Source: Variovorax sp. CF079 (GTDB taxonomy: Bacteria; Pseudomonadota; Gammaproteobacteria; Burkholderiales; Burkholderiaceae_C). Taken from it: a stretch of DNA of 64,000 bases. The stretch lies in the NCBI RefSeq assembly GCF_900101545.1, contig NZ_FMZU01000019.1, positions 1 to 64,000 of the forward strand, given 5' to 3'. Positions 45,739 to 54,362 of this stretch are shown one piece after another (position 1 is the first letter of the stretch; every line of letters begins with the position of its first letter). Below the pieces are notes generated by a model, which did not search any database, was not told where the DNA came from, and was given only the letters and a program-made list of their open reading frames with translations. The translations under genes were made by a program, and so were the position numbers.

Positions 45739-47313
45739 TCAGGGCTTGATGCTCATCCACTTGAAGAACATGAAGTTATCGGCCAGCTGGGTGAGCTCGA
45801 CCTTCTTGCTCACGCCCCAGGCGAGCGACTGCTGGTGCAGCGGAAGGTGGCCAATGTCGTCCGAATGGATCTTGAAAGCCTCCTTGATCAGTTCGTTGCG
45901 CTTGGCCTTGTCGGTCTCGGACTGGATCTTCTTGGTGACCTCGTCGAGCTTCGGATTGCAGTAGGCGCCGAGGTTGAACTGCCCGGTGCCCTTGTCGTCC
46001 GGACAGGCCGTCAACGAACTCAAGGCGTTGTGGGCATCGTAGGTGGTCGGCGTCCAGCCCAGCAGGTAGAAGCTGGTGTCGCGGCGCAGGATCTTGGGGA
46101 AGTAGGTGCCCTTGGTTTCGGTGGCGAGGTTGATCTTGACGCCGATGCGCGCCAGGCTCGCAGCCACGCTCTGGCAGATCTGGCCGTCGTTCACGTAGCG
46201 GTCGTTCGGGCAGTTCATCGTGACCTCGAAGCCGTTCGGGTAGCCGGCATCGGCCAGGAGCTTCTTGGCTGCCTCTGTGTCGTAGGGCAGGCGCTTGTCC
46301 TGCTCGGCGGTCCAGCCGTTGACGCCGGGGCCGACCATCAGCCCGGTGGGACGCGAAGCGCCGCGCATCACGGTGCGCTGGATGCCATTGATGTCGATGG
46401 CCTCGTAGAAAGCCTGGCGCACGCGCTTGTCCTTGAACGGGTTCTTGCCCTTGACGCTGGAGTACTGCAACTCGTCGCGCTTCTGGTCCATACCCAGGAA
46501 GATGGTGCGCAGTTCCGGCCCCGCGATCACGCGGGCACTGGGGCTGCTGTTGATGCGCGCCACGTCCTGAACCGGCACCGGCTCCATCACGTCGACCTCG
46601 CCCGAGACAAGCGCCGCAACGCGCGTTGCGGGGTTGGCGATGGGCGTGAAGACGATCTCCTGCGCGTTGCCGTCGATCTTGCCCCAGTAGCTTGCGTTGC
46701 GAACGAAGACGGTGCGCACGTTCGGCTGGCGCTCGCGCACGCGGAACGGGCCGGTTCCGTTGGCCTTGAACGAGGCCGTGTTCTCGATGCCCTTGCGGCG
46801 ATCGACCGGGTTGGTCGCCTGGTTGGTCTCGCACCACTTCTTGCTCATGATCATGATATTGGTGATCACGTCGGGCAGGATCGGAAACGCTCCCATGGTC
46901 TCGATCTCGATGGCGGAGTCGCCCGCCTTGCGGACTTCCTTGATCTCGCTCACGTGGGCCTTCATGTCGGAGCCTTCGCCCGCGGCGCGGCGGAAGCTGA
47001 ACACCACGTCGTCGGCGGTGAACGGCGTGCCGTCGTGGAACTGCACGCCCTTGCGCAGCTCGAAACGCCAGACAGTCGGCGAGCTCTGCTTCCAGGACGT
47101 GGCCAGCAAGGGCGCCAGGCTCAGGTCCTTGTTGCGTCCGACCAGGGTCTCGTAGACGTTGGAAGTGACGGAGAGCTGCAACGATTCGTTGAGCGAATGC
47201 GGATCGAGCGAGAGCGCGTCGCCTTGGTTAGCGATCCGGATGGTCTGTGCGCTGGCCACCAGGCTCAAGGCGCTCAGCACGGCCGCTGCGGCCAGTTGAT
47301 TCTTCAGATTCAT
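45739..47313 (-). CDS. Peptide ABC transporter periplasmic binding protein (family 5), first copy
   Basis: A 524-residue family 5 binding protein with signal peptide 1-22 (LVASA-QT). Typical parts are LSLDPHSLNESL, RKGVQFHDGTPFTADDVVFS, AAKKLLADAGYPNGFEVTM and a C-terminal LHQQSLAWGV. It is clearly related to the protein at 49711 (same AAKKLLADAGYPNGFEV and similar FLGMDQ/FFGMDQ segments), so the cluster carries two paralogous receptors. It lies 26 bases after the M20 gene. Confidence 0.93.
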   Translation of the reverse strand: MNLKNQLAAAAVLSALSLVASAQTIRIANQGDALSLDPHSLNESLQLSVTSNVYETLVGRNKDLSLAPLLATSWKQSSPTVWRFELRKGVQFHDGTPFTADDVVFSFRRAAGEGSDMKAHVSEIKEVRKAGDSAIEIETMGAFPILPDVITNIMIMSKKWCETNQATNPVDRRKGIENTASFKANGTGPFRVRERQPNVRTVFVRNASYWGKIDGNAQEIVFTPIANPATRVAALVSGEVDVMEPVPVQDVARINSSPSARVIAGPELRTIFLGMDQKRDELQYSSVKGKNPFKDKRVRQAFYEAIDINGIQRTVMRGASRPTGLMVGPGVNGWTAEQDKRLPYDTEAAKKLLADAGYPNGFEVTMNCPNDRYVNDGQICQSVAASLARIGVKINLATETKGTYFPKILRRDTSFYLLGWTPTTYDAHNALSSLTACPDDKGTGQFNLGAYCNPKLDEVTKKIQSETDKAKRNELIKEAFKIHSDDIGHLPLHQQSLAWGVSKKVELTQLADNFMFFKWMSIKP

Positions 47314-47339
47314 GAGAAGCACTCCTCGGGTTGAAGGGA

Positions 47340-48593
47340 TCAGGACGCCGTCGAGGCGACTTTGTTCTTGGTGGATTTGCCGGCAGCGGCCAGTGGCATG
47401 CCCTGCTCGATCAGGCCGGCATGCAATGCGGCACCGAGCGGCAGGATCTCGTCGTTGAAATCGTATTTGCTGTTGTGCAGGAAAGCGCCGCCGCGGGCGT
47501 CCTGCCCGATGCGCATGTAGGCGCCCGCCTTCTTCTGCAACATGAAGGAGAAATCTTCGGCGCCCATGCTGGGCTCCATGTTGCGCTCGACGTTGTGCGC
47601 GCCCACCAGCGATTGCGCGACGTCGCCGGCGAACATCGCTTCGGGCGCCGTGTTGATAGTGGCGGGATAGATGCGTTCGAACTTCACCTGCGCCGTGGCG
47701 CCGAAGCCGGAAGCGACCGCGGCGCACAGTTCCACGAGCCTTTGCTCGACCTGCGCCTGCACCCGGGCGCTGAAGGTCCGCACGGTGCCCACCAGCATGG
47801 CCTTGCCCGGCACCACGCTCATGGCGCCGAGGTCGCCGGCCTGGACGGCGCAGATGCTGATCACTGCCGCGTCGATCGGGCGCACGTTGCGCGACACGAT
47901 GCTCTGCACCGCGGTGATGATGTGTGCGGACACCAGCACCGGATCGACCGTGAGATAGGCATGCGCGCCGTGGCCGCCCTTGCCGGCGATTTCGATCGTG
48001 ATGCGATCGGCGGCCGCCATCATCGCGCCGCGGTTGATGCCCACCGTGCCGGCCGGCAGGCCGGGCCAGTTGTGCATCGCATAGACCGACTGCACGGGGA
48101 AACGGTCGAACAGGCCGTCTTCGATCATTGCGCGCGCGCCGGCAAAGCCCTCCTCGCCCGGCTGGAAGATCAGGATCGCGGTGCCGTCGAAGTCGCGAGT
48201 TTCGGCGAGGTAGCGCGCTGCCCCGACCAACATGGCGGTGTGGCCGTCATGCCCGCAGCCGTGCATCAAGCCCTGCTTGGCCGACGCCCAAGCGAAGTCG
48301 TTTTCCTCCCGCATCGGCAAGGCGTCCATGTCTGCGCGAAGGCCGATCATGCGGCGGCTGGCCGTGGACCGGCCGCGGATCACGCCGACCACGCCGGTCT
48401 TCCCGATGCCGGGATGGATCTCGTCGACGCCGCAGGCCCGAAGCGCTTCCTGGACGCGGCCGGCCGTGTAGACCTCCTCGAAGCCGAGTTCGGGATGCGC
48501 ATGCAGGTCGCGCCGGAAGGCGGTGATCTCCGGATAGAAGCGCGCGATGTGCGCGAACGCCCTGCCGTTCGCCTGCAGACGTGCCTCGCTCAT
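47340..48593 (-). CDS. M20-family amidohydrolase (hippurate/N-acyl-amino-acid hydrolase type)
   Basis: A 417-residue M20D metallo-amidohydrolase. Metal site: HGCGHDGH at 111-118 with Cys113 and His115, the Glu pair in FQPGEEGFAGA (147-148), and a C-terminal SMGAEDFSFML with its conserved Glu-Asp. Related enzymes release amino acids from N-acyl conjugates or dipeptides. It has no signal peptide and so acts on imported substrate. Its ATG shares one base with the DppB-type stop (TGATG), confirming operon membership. Confidence 0.93.
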   Translation of the reverse strand: MSEARLQANGRAFAHIARFYPEITAFRRDLHAHPELGFEEVYTAGRVQEALRACGVDEIHPGIGKTGVVGVIRGRSTASRRMIGLRADMDALPMREENDFAWASAKQGLMHGCGHDGHTAMLVGAARYLAETRDFDGTAILIFQPGEEGFAGARAMIEDGLFDRFPVQSVYAMHNWPGLPAGTVGINRGAMMAAADRITIEIAGKGGHGAHAYLTVDPVLVSAHIITAVQSIVSRNVRPIDAAVISICAVQAGDLGAMSVVPGKAMLVGTVRTFSARVQAQVEQRLVELCAAVASGFGATAQVKFERIYPATINTAPEAMFAGDVAQSLVGAHNVERNMEPSMGAEDFSFMLQKKAGAYMRIGQDARGGAFLHNSKYDFNDEILPLGAALHAGLIEQGMPLAAAGKSTKNKVASTAS

Positions 48594-49573
48594 CAGTGGC
48601 CTCCCGCGCGGCCGATGCGCAGGCGCGGATCGACCACGAAATAGAGCAGGTCGACCACCAGGTTGATGACGACGAAAATCAGCGCGATCAGACACAGGTA
48701 GGCGGCCATCACCGGAATGTCGGCGAAGGTCACGGCCTGGATGAACAGCAGCCCCATGCCGGGCCACTGGAAGACGGACTCGGTGATGATTGCGAAAGCG
48801 ATCAGACCGCCCAGTTGGAGGCCCGTGATGGTCATCACCGGCACCAGCGTGTTCTTGAGCGCGTGGCCGAAATGGATGACCCGATCCGACAGGCCGCGGG
48901 CGCGTGCGAACTTGATGTAGTCGGTGCGCAGCACCTCGAGCATTTCGGCGCGCACCAGCCGCATGATCAGGGTGAGCTGGAAGATGGCGAGCGTGACCGC
49001 CGGCAGCACGATGTGGTGCCAGCCGTCGACTCGCAGAAGGCCTGTGCTCCACCAGCCGATCTGCACCGTTTCTCCGCGCCCGAAGCTCGGGAACCAGCCG
49101 AGCAGCACGGCAAAGACAAGAATCAGCAGGATGCCGATCAGGAAGGTGGGCAGCGAGACGCCAAGCAGGGAGATCGTCATGAACACCTGGCTCATGAAGG
49201 TGCCGCGGCGCAGCGCCGTATAGACCCCCATCGGGATACCGATCAGCAAGGCCAGGAAGGCCGCAGCCAGCGCCAGTTCGAGCGTGGCCGGGAAGCGTTC
49301 GCCGATCAGCCGCGAGACCTTGCTGCCTTGCCGCAGGCTCAACCCGAATTCGCCTTGCGCGGCATTGACGAGGAAATGCCAGAACTGCACGAAAAAGGGC
49401 TTGTCGAGCCCGAGGCCGATACGCAGTTCGCGAACCTGCTCGGGCGTTGCGTCCTGACCGAGCAGGAACACCACGGGATCGCCCACATACTGGAAAAGGA
49501 GGAAGGCGAAGAAGGCGACCGTGATCATGACGATCACGGCCTGGATCAGGCGGCGCAGTACGAAAGCAATCAT
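48593..49573 (-). CDS. Dipeptide ABC transporter permease (DppB type)
   Basis: A 326-residue permease with about six membrane helices. It starts with FVLRRLIQAVIVMITVAFFA and has the conserved external loop and contact segment DYIKFARARGLSDRVIHFGHAL read in two parts. In most operons DppB directly precedes DppC; here the M20 gene and a binding-protein gene stand between them. The stop overlaps the M20 start. Confidence 0.92.
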   Translation of the reverse strand: MIAFVLRRLIQAVIVMITVAFFAFLLFQYVGDPVVFLLGQDATPEQVRELRIGLGLDKPFFVQFWHFLVNAAQGEFGLSLRQGSKVSRLIGERFPATLELALAAAFLALLIGIPMGVYTALRRGTFMSQVFMTISLLGVSLPTFLIGILLILVFAVLLGWFPSFGRGETVQIGWWSTGLLRVDGWHHIVLPAVTLAIFQLTLIMRLVRAEMLEVLRTDYIKFARARGLSDRVIHFGHALKNTLVPVMTITGLQLGGLIAFAIITESVFQWPGMGLLFIQAVTFADIPVMAAYLCLIALIFVVINLVVDLLYFVVDPRLRIGRAGGH

Positions 49574-49710
49574 TCAGCAAAGCATGTGTTCAACGATGCT
49601 AGCAGAGCAAGGTGCGTGCCCAAGAGGTGGTTCCCCGGGTTGCGCCTTGCTCGAAGCCGAGCCAAAAACGAGGCGCGACGAGGCGCCTGCAGCAAACGCT
49701 TTGCAGCGCG

Positions 49711-51291
49711 TCAGTTCACCTTGATGACGCGCCAGTCGAGCCGGTTGTCGGCGCGATGGATCACGTCGATGTTCTTCTTCATGGCCCAGGGAATGATCTG
49801 GTTGTGCAGCGGAATGTGGGATACGTCGTCGTTCTGCAACTGCAGCGCCTCGGTCAGCAGGCGATCGCGCACCGGGAGATCGGTTTCCGTCTTCACGCGA
49901 TCGATGATCTGGTCCATCTTCGGATTGCTGTAGCGGCCGACGTTGTAGTTGCCGTCGCCCCCGCTGCCCACGCTGCGCGTGAGCGACTGCAGGCTGTAGA
50001 GCGCATCGAAGGTCGGCACGCCCCAGCCCAGCATGTAGATGCTGGCTTCGTAGCGCTGGATCATCGGGAAATAGGTTACCAGCGGCAGCGTGCGAAGCTT
50101 CGCCTTGACGCCCACGCGCGCCCACATCGCGGTCACGGCCTGGCAGATTTCCTCATCGTTGATGTAGCGGTTGTTGGGGCAGGCCAAATCGACCTCGAAG
50201 CCGTTGGGGTAGCCCGCATCGGCCAGCAGCTTCTTGGCGGCCTCTACGTCATAGGGATGGCGCTTGTGCACGCCTTCGCTCCAACCGTTGACCTGTGGCG
50301 CCACCAGCGCACCGGTGGGCTGGCTCAGGCCTCGCATCGTCACGCGATTGAGGCTCGCGCTGTCGATAGCCTGGTAGAGCGCCTTGCGGACGCGCTGGTC
50401 CTTCAGCGGATTCTTGCCCTTCACGTTGGAGCCGGGCAACTCGTCGCGGAACTGGTCCATGCCGAAGAAGATGGTGCGGTTTTCGACGCCATCGATGACC
50501 TTCAGGTTGCCGCTCTGGCGCAGGCGCCCCAGATCCTGCGGGCTCGGATCCAGTACGAAGTCGATCTCGCCCGAAAGCAGCGCCGCGACACGCGTGGCCT
50601 CGGACTTGATCGGGCTGTAGATCACCTCTGTCACGTTCGTATCGTTCTTGCCCCAGTAGTTGGGGTTCTGCACAAGAACCAGGCGCTGGTCCGGCTGCCA
50701 TTCCTTGACCATGTACGGGCCGGTGCCCATGGCGTTGCGGTGGGCGTAGCTTTCCTCAGGCGTCTTGATGTCCTTCGGCTCGACCGACTTGTTCTTCTCC
50801 GCCCAGGCCTTGCTCATGATGCGAAGCTCCGTCAGCTGATTCAGCAGCACGGGATTGGGGCCCTTGAGGAGGACATCGACCGTATTCGCATCGATCTTGA
50901 CCACCTTGTCGATGCCCTGGGCGTAGACCGCGTAGTTGGAAGTCTTGGCCATCGCGCGGGTCAGCGAATACACCACGTCCTCGGCCGTCAGCGCCGAGCC
51001 GTCGCTGAACTTGACGCCACTGCGCAGGGTGAAGCGCATCTGGGTCGGCGTCACGAGCTTCCAGCTGGACGCGAGTTGGGGCTCGGGTTTGAATGTCTTG
51101 CTGTTGTAGTAGACCAGCGAGTCGTAGATGGCCGCGTGCACGCCGTTGCCCAGTGCGTTGTTCTGAGAATGGATGTCGAGCGTCGGAATGTCGCTCGCGC
51201 TCGTCCATTTGAAAGTCTTTGCCTGCTGTGCGGGCGCTGCCAGCACAAAGGCCGCGAGGGCGACAGGAATCAGTACGCGCTTGGAATCCAT
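49711..51291 (-). CDS. Peptide ABC transporter periplasmic binding protein (family 5), second copy
   Basis: A 526-residue family 5 binding protein with a signal peptide (residues 1 to about 22). IPTLDIHSQNNALG, RSGVKFSDGSALTAEDVVYS and AAKKLLADAGYPNGFEVDL mark the family and its kinship with the copy at 45739. It is the first gene of the cluster, 137 bases before the DppB-type gene. The two receptors probably widen the range of ligands served by one membrane complex. Confidence 0.93.
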   Translation of the reverse strand: MDSKRVLIPVALAAFVLAAPAQQAKTFKWTSASDIPTLDIHSQNNALGNGVHAAIYDSLVYYNSKTFKPEPQLASSWKLVTPTQMRFTLRSGVKFSDGSALTAEDVVYSLTRAMAKTSNYAVYAQGIDKVVKIDANTVDVLLKGPNPVLLNQLTELRIMSKAWAEKNKSVEPKDIKTPEESYAHRNAMGTGPYMVKEWQPDQRLVLVQNPNYWGKNDTNVTEVIYSPIKSEATRVAALLSGEIDFVLDPSPQDLGRLRQSGNLKVIDGVENRTIFFGMDQFRDELPGSNVKGKNPLKDQRVRKALYQAIDSASLNRVTMRGLSQPTGALVAPQVNGWSEGVHKRHPYDVEAAKKLLADAGYPNGFEVDLACPNNRYINDEEICQAVTAMWARVGVKAKLRTLPLVTYFPMIQRYEASIYMLGWGVPTFDALYSLQSLTRSVGSGGDGNYNVGRYSNPKMDQIIDRVKTETDLPVRDRLLTEALQLQNDDVSHIPLHNQIIPWAMKKNIDVIHRADNRLDWRVIKVN

Positions 51292-51405
51292 GGTTAACCA
51301 TCCGTCACAAAGTCAAAACGCGGACTATGCAACAGCCGGGCCAGCTTCGGACACGGGAGAACGCCGACCCGAGGGATATCCCTGTTCGAGAAAGCCCGAG
51401 CCAAG

Positions 51406-51435
51406 AAAAAAGCCACCCGACTTGCGTCGGGTGGC
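51406..51435 (-). terminator. Intrinsic terminator of the porin gene
   Basis: A perfect 10-bp stem, GCCACCCGAC at 51412-51421 with GTCGGGTGGC at 51426-51435, and a TTGC loop. On the minus strand it is followed by six T residues. It lies 43 bases after the porin stop. Confidence 0.92.
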
Positions 51436-51477
51436 CTTTAAGACTTCCCATCAAAGCTGGCTTGCGCCAGCGTCAAA

Positions 51478-52728
51478 TCAGAAAGCGTGACGGATACCGA
51501 CGTCGTAGCCGGTCGAGGTCTTCGGCAGGAAGGCTTGGCCCGGCAGCAGGGTCGTGGTGGTCACGAACGACGGGCCACCCAAGGTCAAAGCTGCGCCATC
51601 CTTGTTGCGGATGCGAGCCACCGTTGCGTACAGAGCCGTGCGCTTCGACAGGTTGTGCACGTAGCCGATGGCGAACTTGTTGGCCTTCGGGTCTTCGAGC
51701 ACCGAGAACGGCACGTTCAGGTCGTACTTGACAGCAGAGTAGGCCGCGCGGATGAGGCCAGCGCCCACCGGCACAGTCACGCCGATCAGGTAACCCTTGA
51801 GGTCGATGTCGTTGCCGATGGTGCCAGTGACGAACGGCGTATCGACGTCGATTTCGTTCTTGGCGCGCGAGTATTCACCGAAGAGCTTCACGACGCCGAA
51901 GTCGTACGAAGCGCCGAGGTTCCACGTCTTCACCGAGGTGGTGGTGCCGACGTAGTAGTTGTCACCGATCGTGCTGTTGCCATACGAGGTAGCGACGTCC
52001 AGCGGGCCATTGGCATAGCCGACGCGGCCGCCGACGTAACGTCCGGTGCGCGAGTTGTTCAGCGCGGTCGGCGTGACGGTACCCGGATCGAACTTGTTCT
52101 GCTCGTGGAAGCCGTACTGCACCTGGCCATAGAAGCCACCGAGGTTCGGGGGCAGGAAGTAGCCGATGGTGTTGCTGGCGCGAACGTAGTTGTTGCCGCC
52201 AACGTTGGGGACGCCGGCGACCACCGGGGGAGCAGCGCCGTTGAAGGTACCGAACGCGTCGTTGGCGGTCGAAACCAGATTGGTACCCACGCCGTTGGTG
52301 CCGAACGGATCGAACACGGTGTCGTTCCAGAAGGTCGGGGTGTAGTCGCGACCCAGGCGGACTTCACCGAAACCACCCGACAGGCTCACGGTCGAACGAC
52401 GACGGAACGTCGAGATACCGGTTTGGCCGTCATCATTGCTGATCGGGGCTTCGAGCCAGAAGCTGGCAGCCAGGCCGCCACCGAGGTCTTCCGTACCACG
52501 GAAGCCGATACGGCTGGAGTTGTAGCCCGAGTTCGTCAGCGCGGTGCGGCTGGCCTTGATGCTATCAACGTAGAAGGGATTGGCGAGGGTCGGGAAGCCG
52601 ACGTTCTCCGACTTATTCGAATAGCCGCTGATGGCAGCGTCAACCACACCGAACAGCGTGACCGACGACTGAGCCGAGGCAACACCGGCAACAGCCAGGG
52701 CAGCCAGAGCAACTAGAGATTTTTTCAT
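51478..52728 (-). CDS. Gram-negative trimeric porin (OmpC-like, porin_4 family)
   Basis: A 416-residue outer-membrane porin. Signal peptide 1-19 (GVASA-QSS), then the standard N-terminal strand SSVTLFGVVDAAI, the SSRIGFRGTEDLGGGL motif, and the terminal strand ending GIRHAF with the C-terminal Phe needed for BAM recognition. It forms water-filled channels for small solutes. The start at 52728 has TTGGAGAAA upstream; an earlier in-frame ATG adds only five residues. Codon use is strongly optimised, fitting high expression. A strong terminator follows. Confidence 0.96.
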   Translation of the reverse strand: MKKSLVALAALAVAGVASAQSSVTLFGVVDAAISGYSNKSENVGFPTLANPFYVDSIKASRTALTNSGYNSSRIGFRGTEDLGGGLAASFWLEAPISNDDGQTGISTFRRRSTVSLSGGFGEVRLGRDYTPTFWNDTVFDPFGTNGVGTNLVSTANDAFGTFNGAAPPVVAGVPNVGGNNYVRASNTIGYFLPPNLGGFYGQVQYGFHEQNKFDPGTVTPTALNNSRTGRYVGGRVGYANGPLDVATSYGNSTIGDNYYVGTTTSVKTWNLGASYDFGVVKLFGEYSRAKNEIDVDTPFVTGTIGNDIDLKGYLIGVTVPVGAGLIRAAYSAVKYDLNVPFSVLEDPKANKFAIGYVHNLSKRTALYATVARIRNKDGAALTLGGPSFVTTTTLLPGQAFLPKTSTGYDVGIRHAF

Positions 52729-53010
52729 TGCAAGTTTCTCCAAGGTTAAACATAGGGCTCCGGTGCGAAGGGCTCACCGTGACTGGCACATTTGTGCTCC
52801 TACCGGACCCCGGGCCAACCTCCTTTTGGGAAGTTGTCGCTATTGCACCAGAGCCGCCTCACCAGGGCAAAACAAATCGCCCGAAATCGCGGCTGGGCTC
52901 GGCGTTTCGTTGCAGCAGTGCAACAAAGCTTTAGCAGTCATCACGACACCACCATGCGAAACAAGACCTGCCCTGCATGAGCTCTATTTCGGATCGGTTC
53001 CAATCGCCCC
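52729..53010. promoter_or_regulatory. Divergent region between the porin and coq7 genes
   Basis: It contains a small hairpin in the presumed porin leader (GCACA-TT-TGTGC around 52787-52798) and a palindrome GTTGCA-GCAG-TGCAAC at 52909-52924. The same half sites recur at 54191-54203. No clear minus-35/minus-10 pair can be assigned for either gene. Confidence 0.4.
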
Positions 53011-53640
53011 ATGAATCCTTCGCTCGACTCCGCCCTGGCCGTCGTAGACGCGGCCTTGCGTACCTTGTTCGCCAAGCCGCATGCAACGCGGGCCGCCCCG
53101 CCACCGGCGGATCCCGCAGGCGAGCTCAGCGAGGCCGAGCGCCGGGAAGCGGGCGCGTTGATGCGCGTGAATCATGTCGGGGAAGTGTGCGCCCAGGCCT
53201 TGTATACAGCGCAGGCTGCCGTTGCGCGGGATCCGGTGCTGCGGGCGCATTTCGACGCGGCAGCGCGCGAAGAAACCGATCATCTCGCCTGGACGCGACA
53301 GCGCCTCGACGAATTGGGAGCCCACCCCTCGGTGCTGAATCCCGTCTGGTATCTGGGCGCATTCGGCCTGGGCCTCATTGCCGGCCGGCTCGGCGATCCG
53401 CTGAGCCTGGGCTTCGTGGCCGAAACCGAGCGCCAGGTGGAGGCACACTTGGACGGGCACCTCGACCGCCTGCCGGCGGGCGACACCGCATCGCGGGCCG
53501 TGATCAACCAAATGAAGCTGGACGAAGCGCGCCACGCAGCGCAGGCATGGAGCGCCGGCGCCCAGGAATTGCCGGCACCGACCAAGGCCCTGATGCGCTT
53601 GGCCTCCCGGGTGATGACGACAGTTGCCCACCGCATCTGA
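53011..53640 (+). CDS. coq7: COQ7-type demethoxyubiquinone hydroxylase
   Basis: A 209-residue di-iron hydroxylase that adds the C6 hydroxyl in ubiquinone synthesis. All six expected iron ligands are visible: Glu58 (NHVGEVCA), Glu88 and His91 (REETDHLAW), Glu140 (VAETERQVE), Glu172 and His175 (LDEARHAA). It replaces the flavin enzyme UbiF, as is usual in betaproteobacteria. It acts at the inner membrane with the other Ubi proteins. It is convergent with osmC; their stops lie 21 bases apart. Confidence 0.95.
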   Translation: MNPSLDSALAVVDAALRTLFAKPHATRAAPPPADPAGELSEAERREAGALMRVNHVGEVCAQALYTAQAAVARDPVLRAHFDAAAREETDHLAWTRQRLDELGAHPSVLNPVWYLGAFGLGLIAGRLGDPLSLGFVAETERQVEAHLDGHLDRLPAGDTASRAVINQMKLDEARHAAQAWSAGAQELPAPTKALMRLASRVMTTVAHRI

Positions 53641-53661
53641 GCGGGCGGGCCCGGGCTGCAT

Positions 53662-54111
53662 TCAAGTTTCGATCAGATCGAAGCTGGTCGTGATCTCGGC
53701 GGTCTTGGCCAGCATGATGGTGGCCGAGCAATAGGTGTCGTGGCTCAGCGCGATCGCGCGTTCCACGGCGGCCGCCGGGATTCCCTTGCCCGCCACCGTG
53801 AAGTGCATGTGGATCCTGGTGAAAACCTTGGGGTCCTTTTCCGCCCTCTCGCTGGTCAGCTTGACGCTGCAGCGCTCGACCTGGTGCCGCCCGCGCTTCA
53901 GGATCAGCACCACGTCGTAGGCGGTGCAGCCGCCGGTGCCGGCGAGCACGGTTTCCATCGGCCGGGCTGCGAGGTTCTGTCCGCCGTTCTCCGGCTTGGC
54001 CGCATCCGGCGCCCCGTCCATCATCAGGACGTGGCCGCTACCGGTCTCGGCAACGAAGCCCATCGCCGATCGCGCACCCGCGTTGCCGGTCCAGCTCACT
54101 GTGCATTCCAT
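53662..54111 (-). CDS. OsmC/Ohr-family peroxiredoxin-like protein
   Basis: A 149-residue OsmC-family protein with the two redox cysteines, Cys62 in GTGGCTAYD and Cys128 in HDTYCSATI. These reduce organic hydroperoxides in OsmC and Ohr. The ATG at 54111 gives the family-typical N-terminus. It belongs to the YhfA-like branch rather than classical Ohr, judged by the ARPMETVLAGTGGC segment. It is divergent from the small-RNA candidate. Confidence 0.88.
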   Translation of the reverse strand: MECTVSWTGNAGARSAMGFVAETGSGHVLMMDGAPDAAKPENGGQNLAARPMETVLAGTGGCTAYDVVLILKRGRHQVERCSVKLTSERAEKDPKVFTRIHMHFTVAGKGIPAAAVERAIALSHDTYCSATIMLAKTAEITTSFDLIET

Positions 54112-54190
54112 TTTTTTGCAGACTCCAGGGTCACGACGGGGCAAAAAATCACGCCGGCGTAGATTTGTGTTGGAAAAGCGTCACCCGCTT

Positions 54191-54219
54191 GTTGCAATGC
54201 AACAAACAACCGATATACT
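54191..54219 (+). promoter_or_regulatory. Sigma-70-type promoter with overlapping GTTGCA palindrome
   Basis: TTGCAA at 54192-54197 and TATACT at 54214-54219 are separated by 16 bases, a good housekeeping promoter. The minus-35 lies inside the palindrome GTTGCA-A-TGCAAC (54191-54203), so a bound regulator would block it. Predicted start of transcription is near 54226. Confidence 0.65.
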
Positions 54220-54225
54220 TTATTT

Positions 54226-54316
54226 CATCGCACACGAACGCGTGTGCACCGGTTGTCTCCTCCACCCTCCCAATTGGTGGATTTAGCCCCGGGCCGCAAG
54301 GCCCGGGGCTTTTTTC
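54226..54316 (+). ncRNA. Candidate small RNA with three hairpins and an anti-Shine-Dalgarno-like loop
   Basis: About 90 nucleotides between a promoter and a strong terminator. Hairpin 1: GCACACG (54230-54236), loop AACG, CGTGTGC (54241-54247). Hairpin 2: TCCACC (54261-54266), loop CTCCCAATT, GGTGGA (54276-54281). Hairpin 3 is the terminator, AGCCCCGGGCC with GGCCCGGGGCT and a GCAA tetraloop, followed by T residues. The CTCCTCCACCCTCCC stretch could pair with ribosome-binding sites of mRNAs. It contains no plausible ORF. It could instead be an ilvA leader attenuator, but no leader peptide with Ile codons is visible and 47 bases separate it from ilvA. Confidence 0.65.
54285..54316 (+). terminator. 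Intrinsic terminator of the small-RNA candidate
   Basis: An 11-bp perfect stem (54285-54295 with 54300-54310), GCAA tetraloop and a run of T from 54310. It is one of the strongest terminators in the window and lies directly upstream of ilvA. Confidence 0.92.
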
Positions 54317-54362
54317 TTGGGGCTGCCTGCCGCGGTGCCCGCAGGCCTATGATCGCGGCCCT

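Noticed and set aside
54165..54362. N-terminal extension of ilvA
   Set aside because: The frame is open but runs through the promoter, hairpins and terminator of the small-RNA candidate; the ATG at 54363 gives a normal threonine deaminase.
54226..54362. Classical attenuator of ilvA with a leader peptide
   Set aside because: No short ORF rich in Ile, Val or Leu codons precedes the terminator. Kept only as an alternative to the small RNA.
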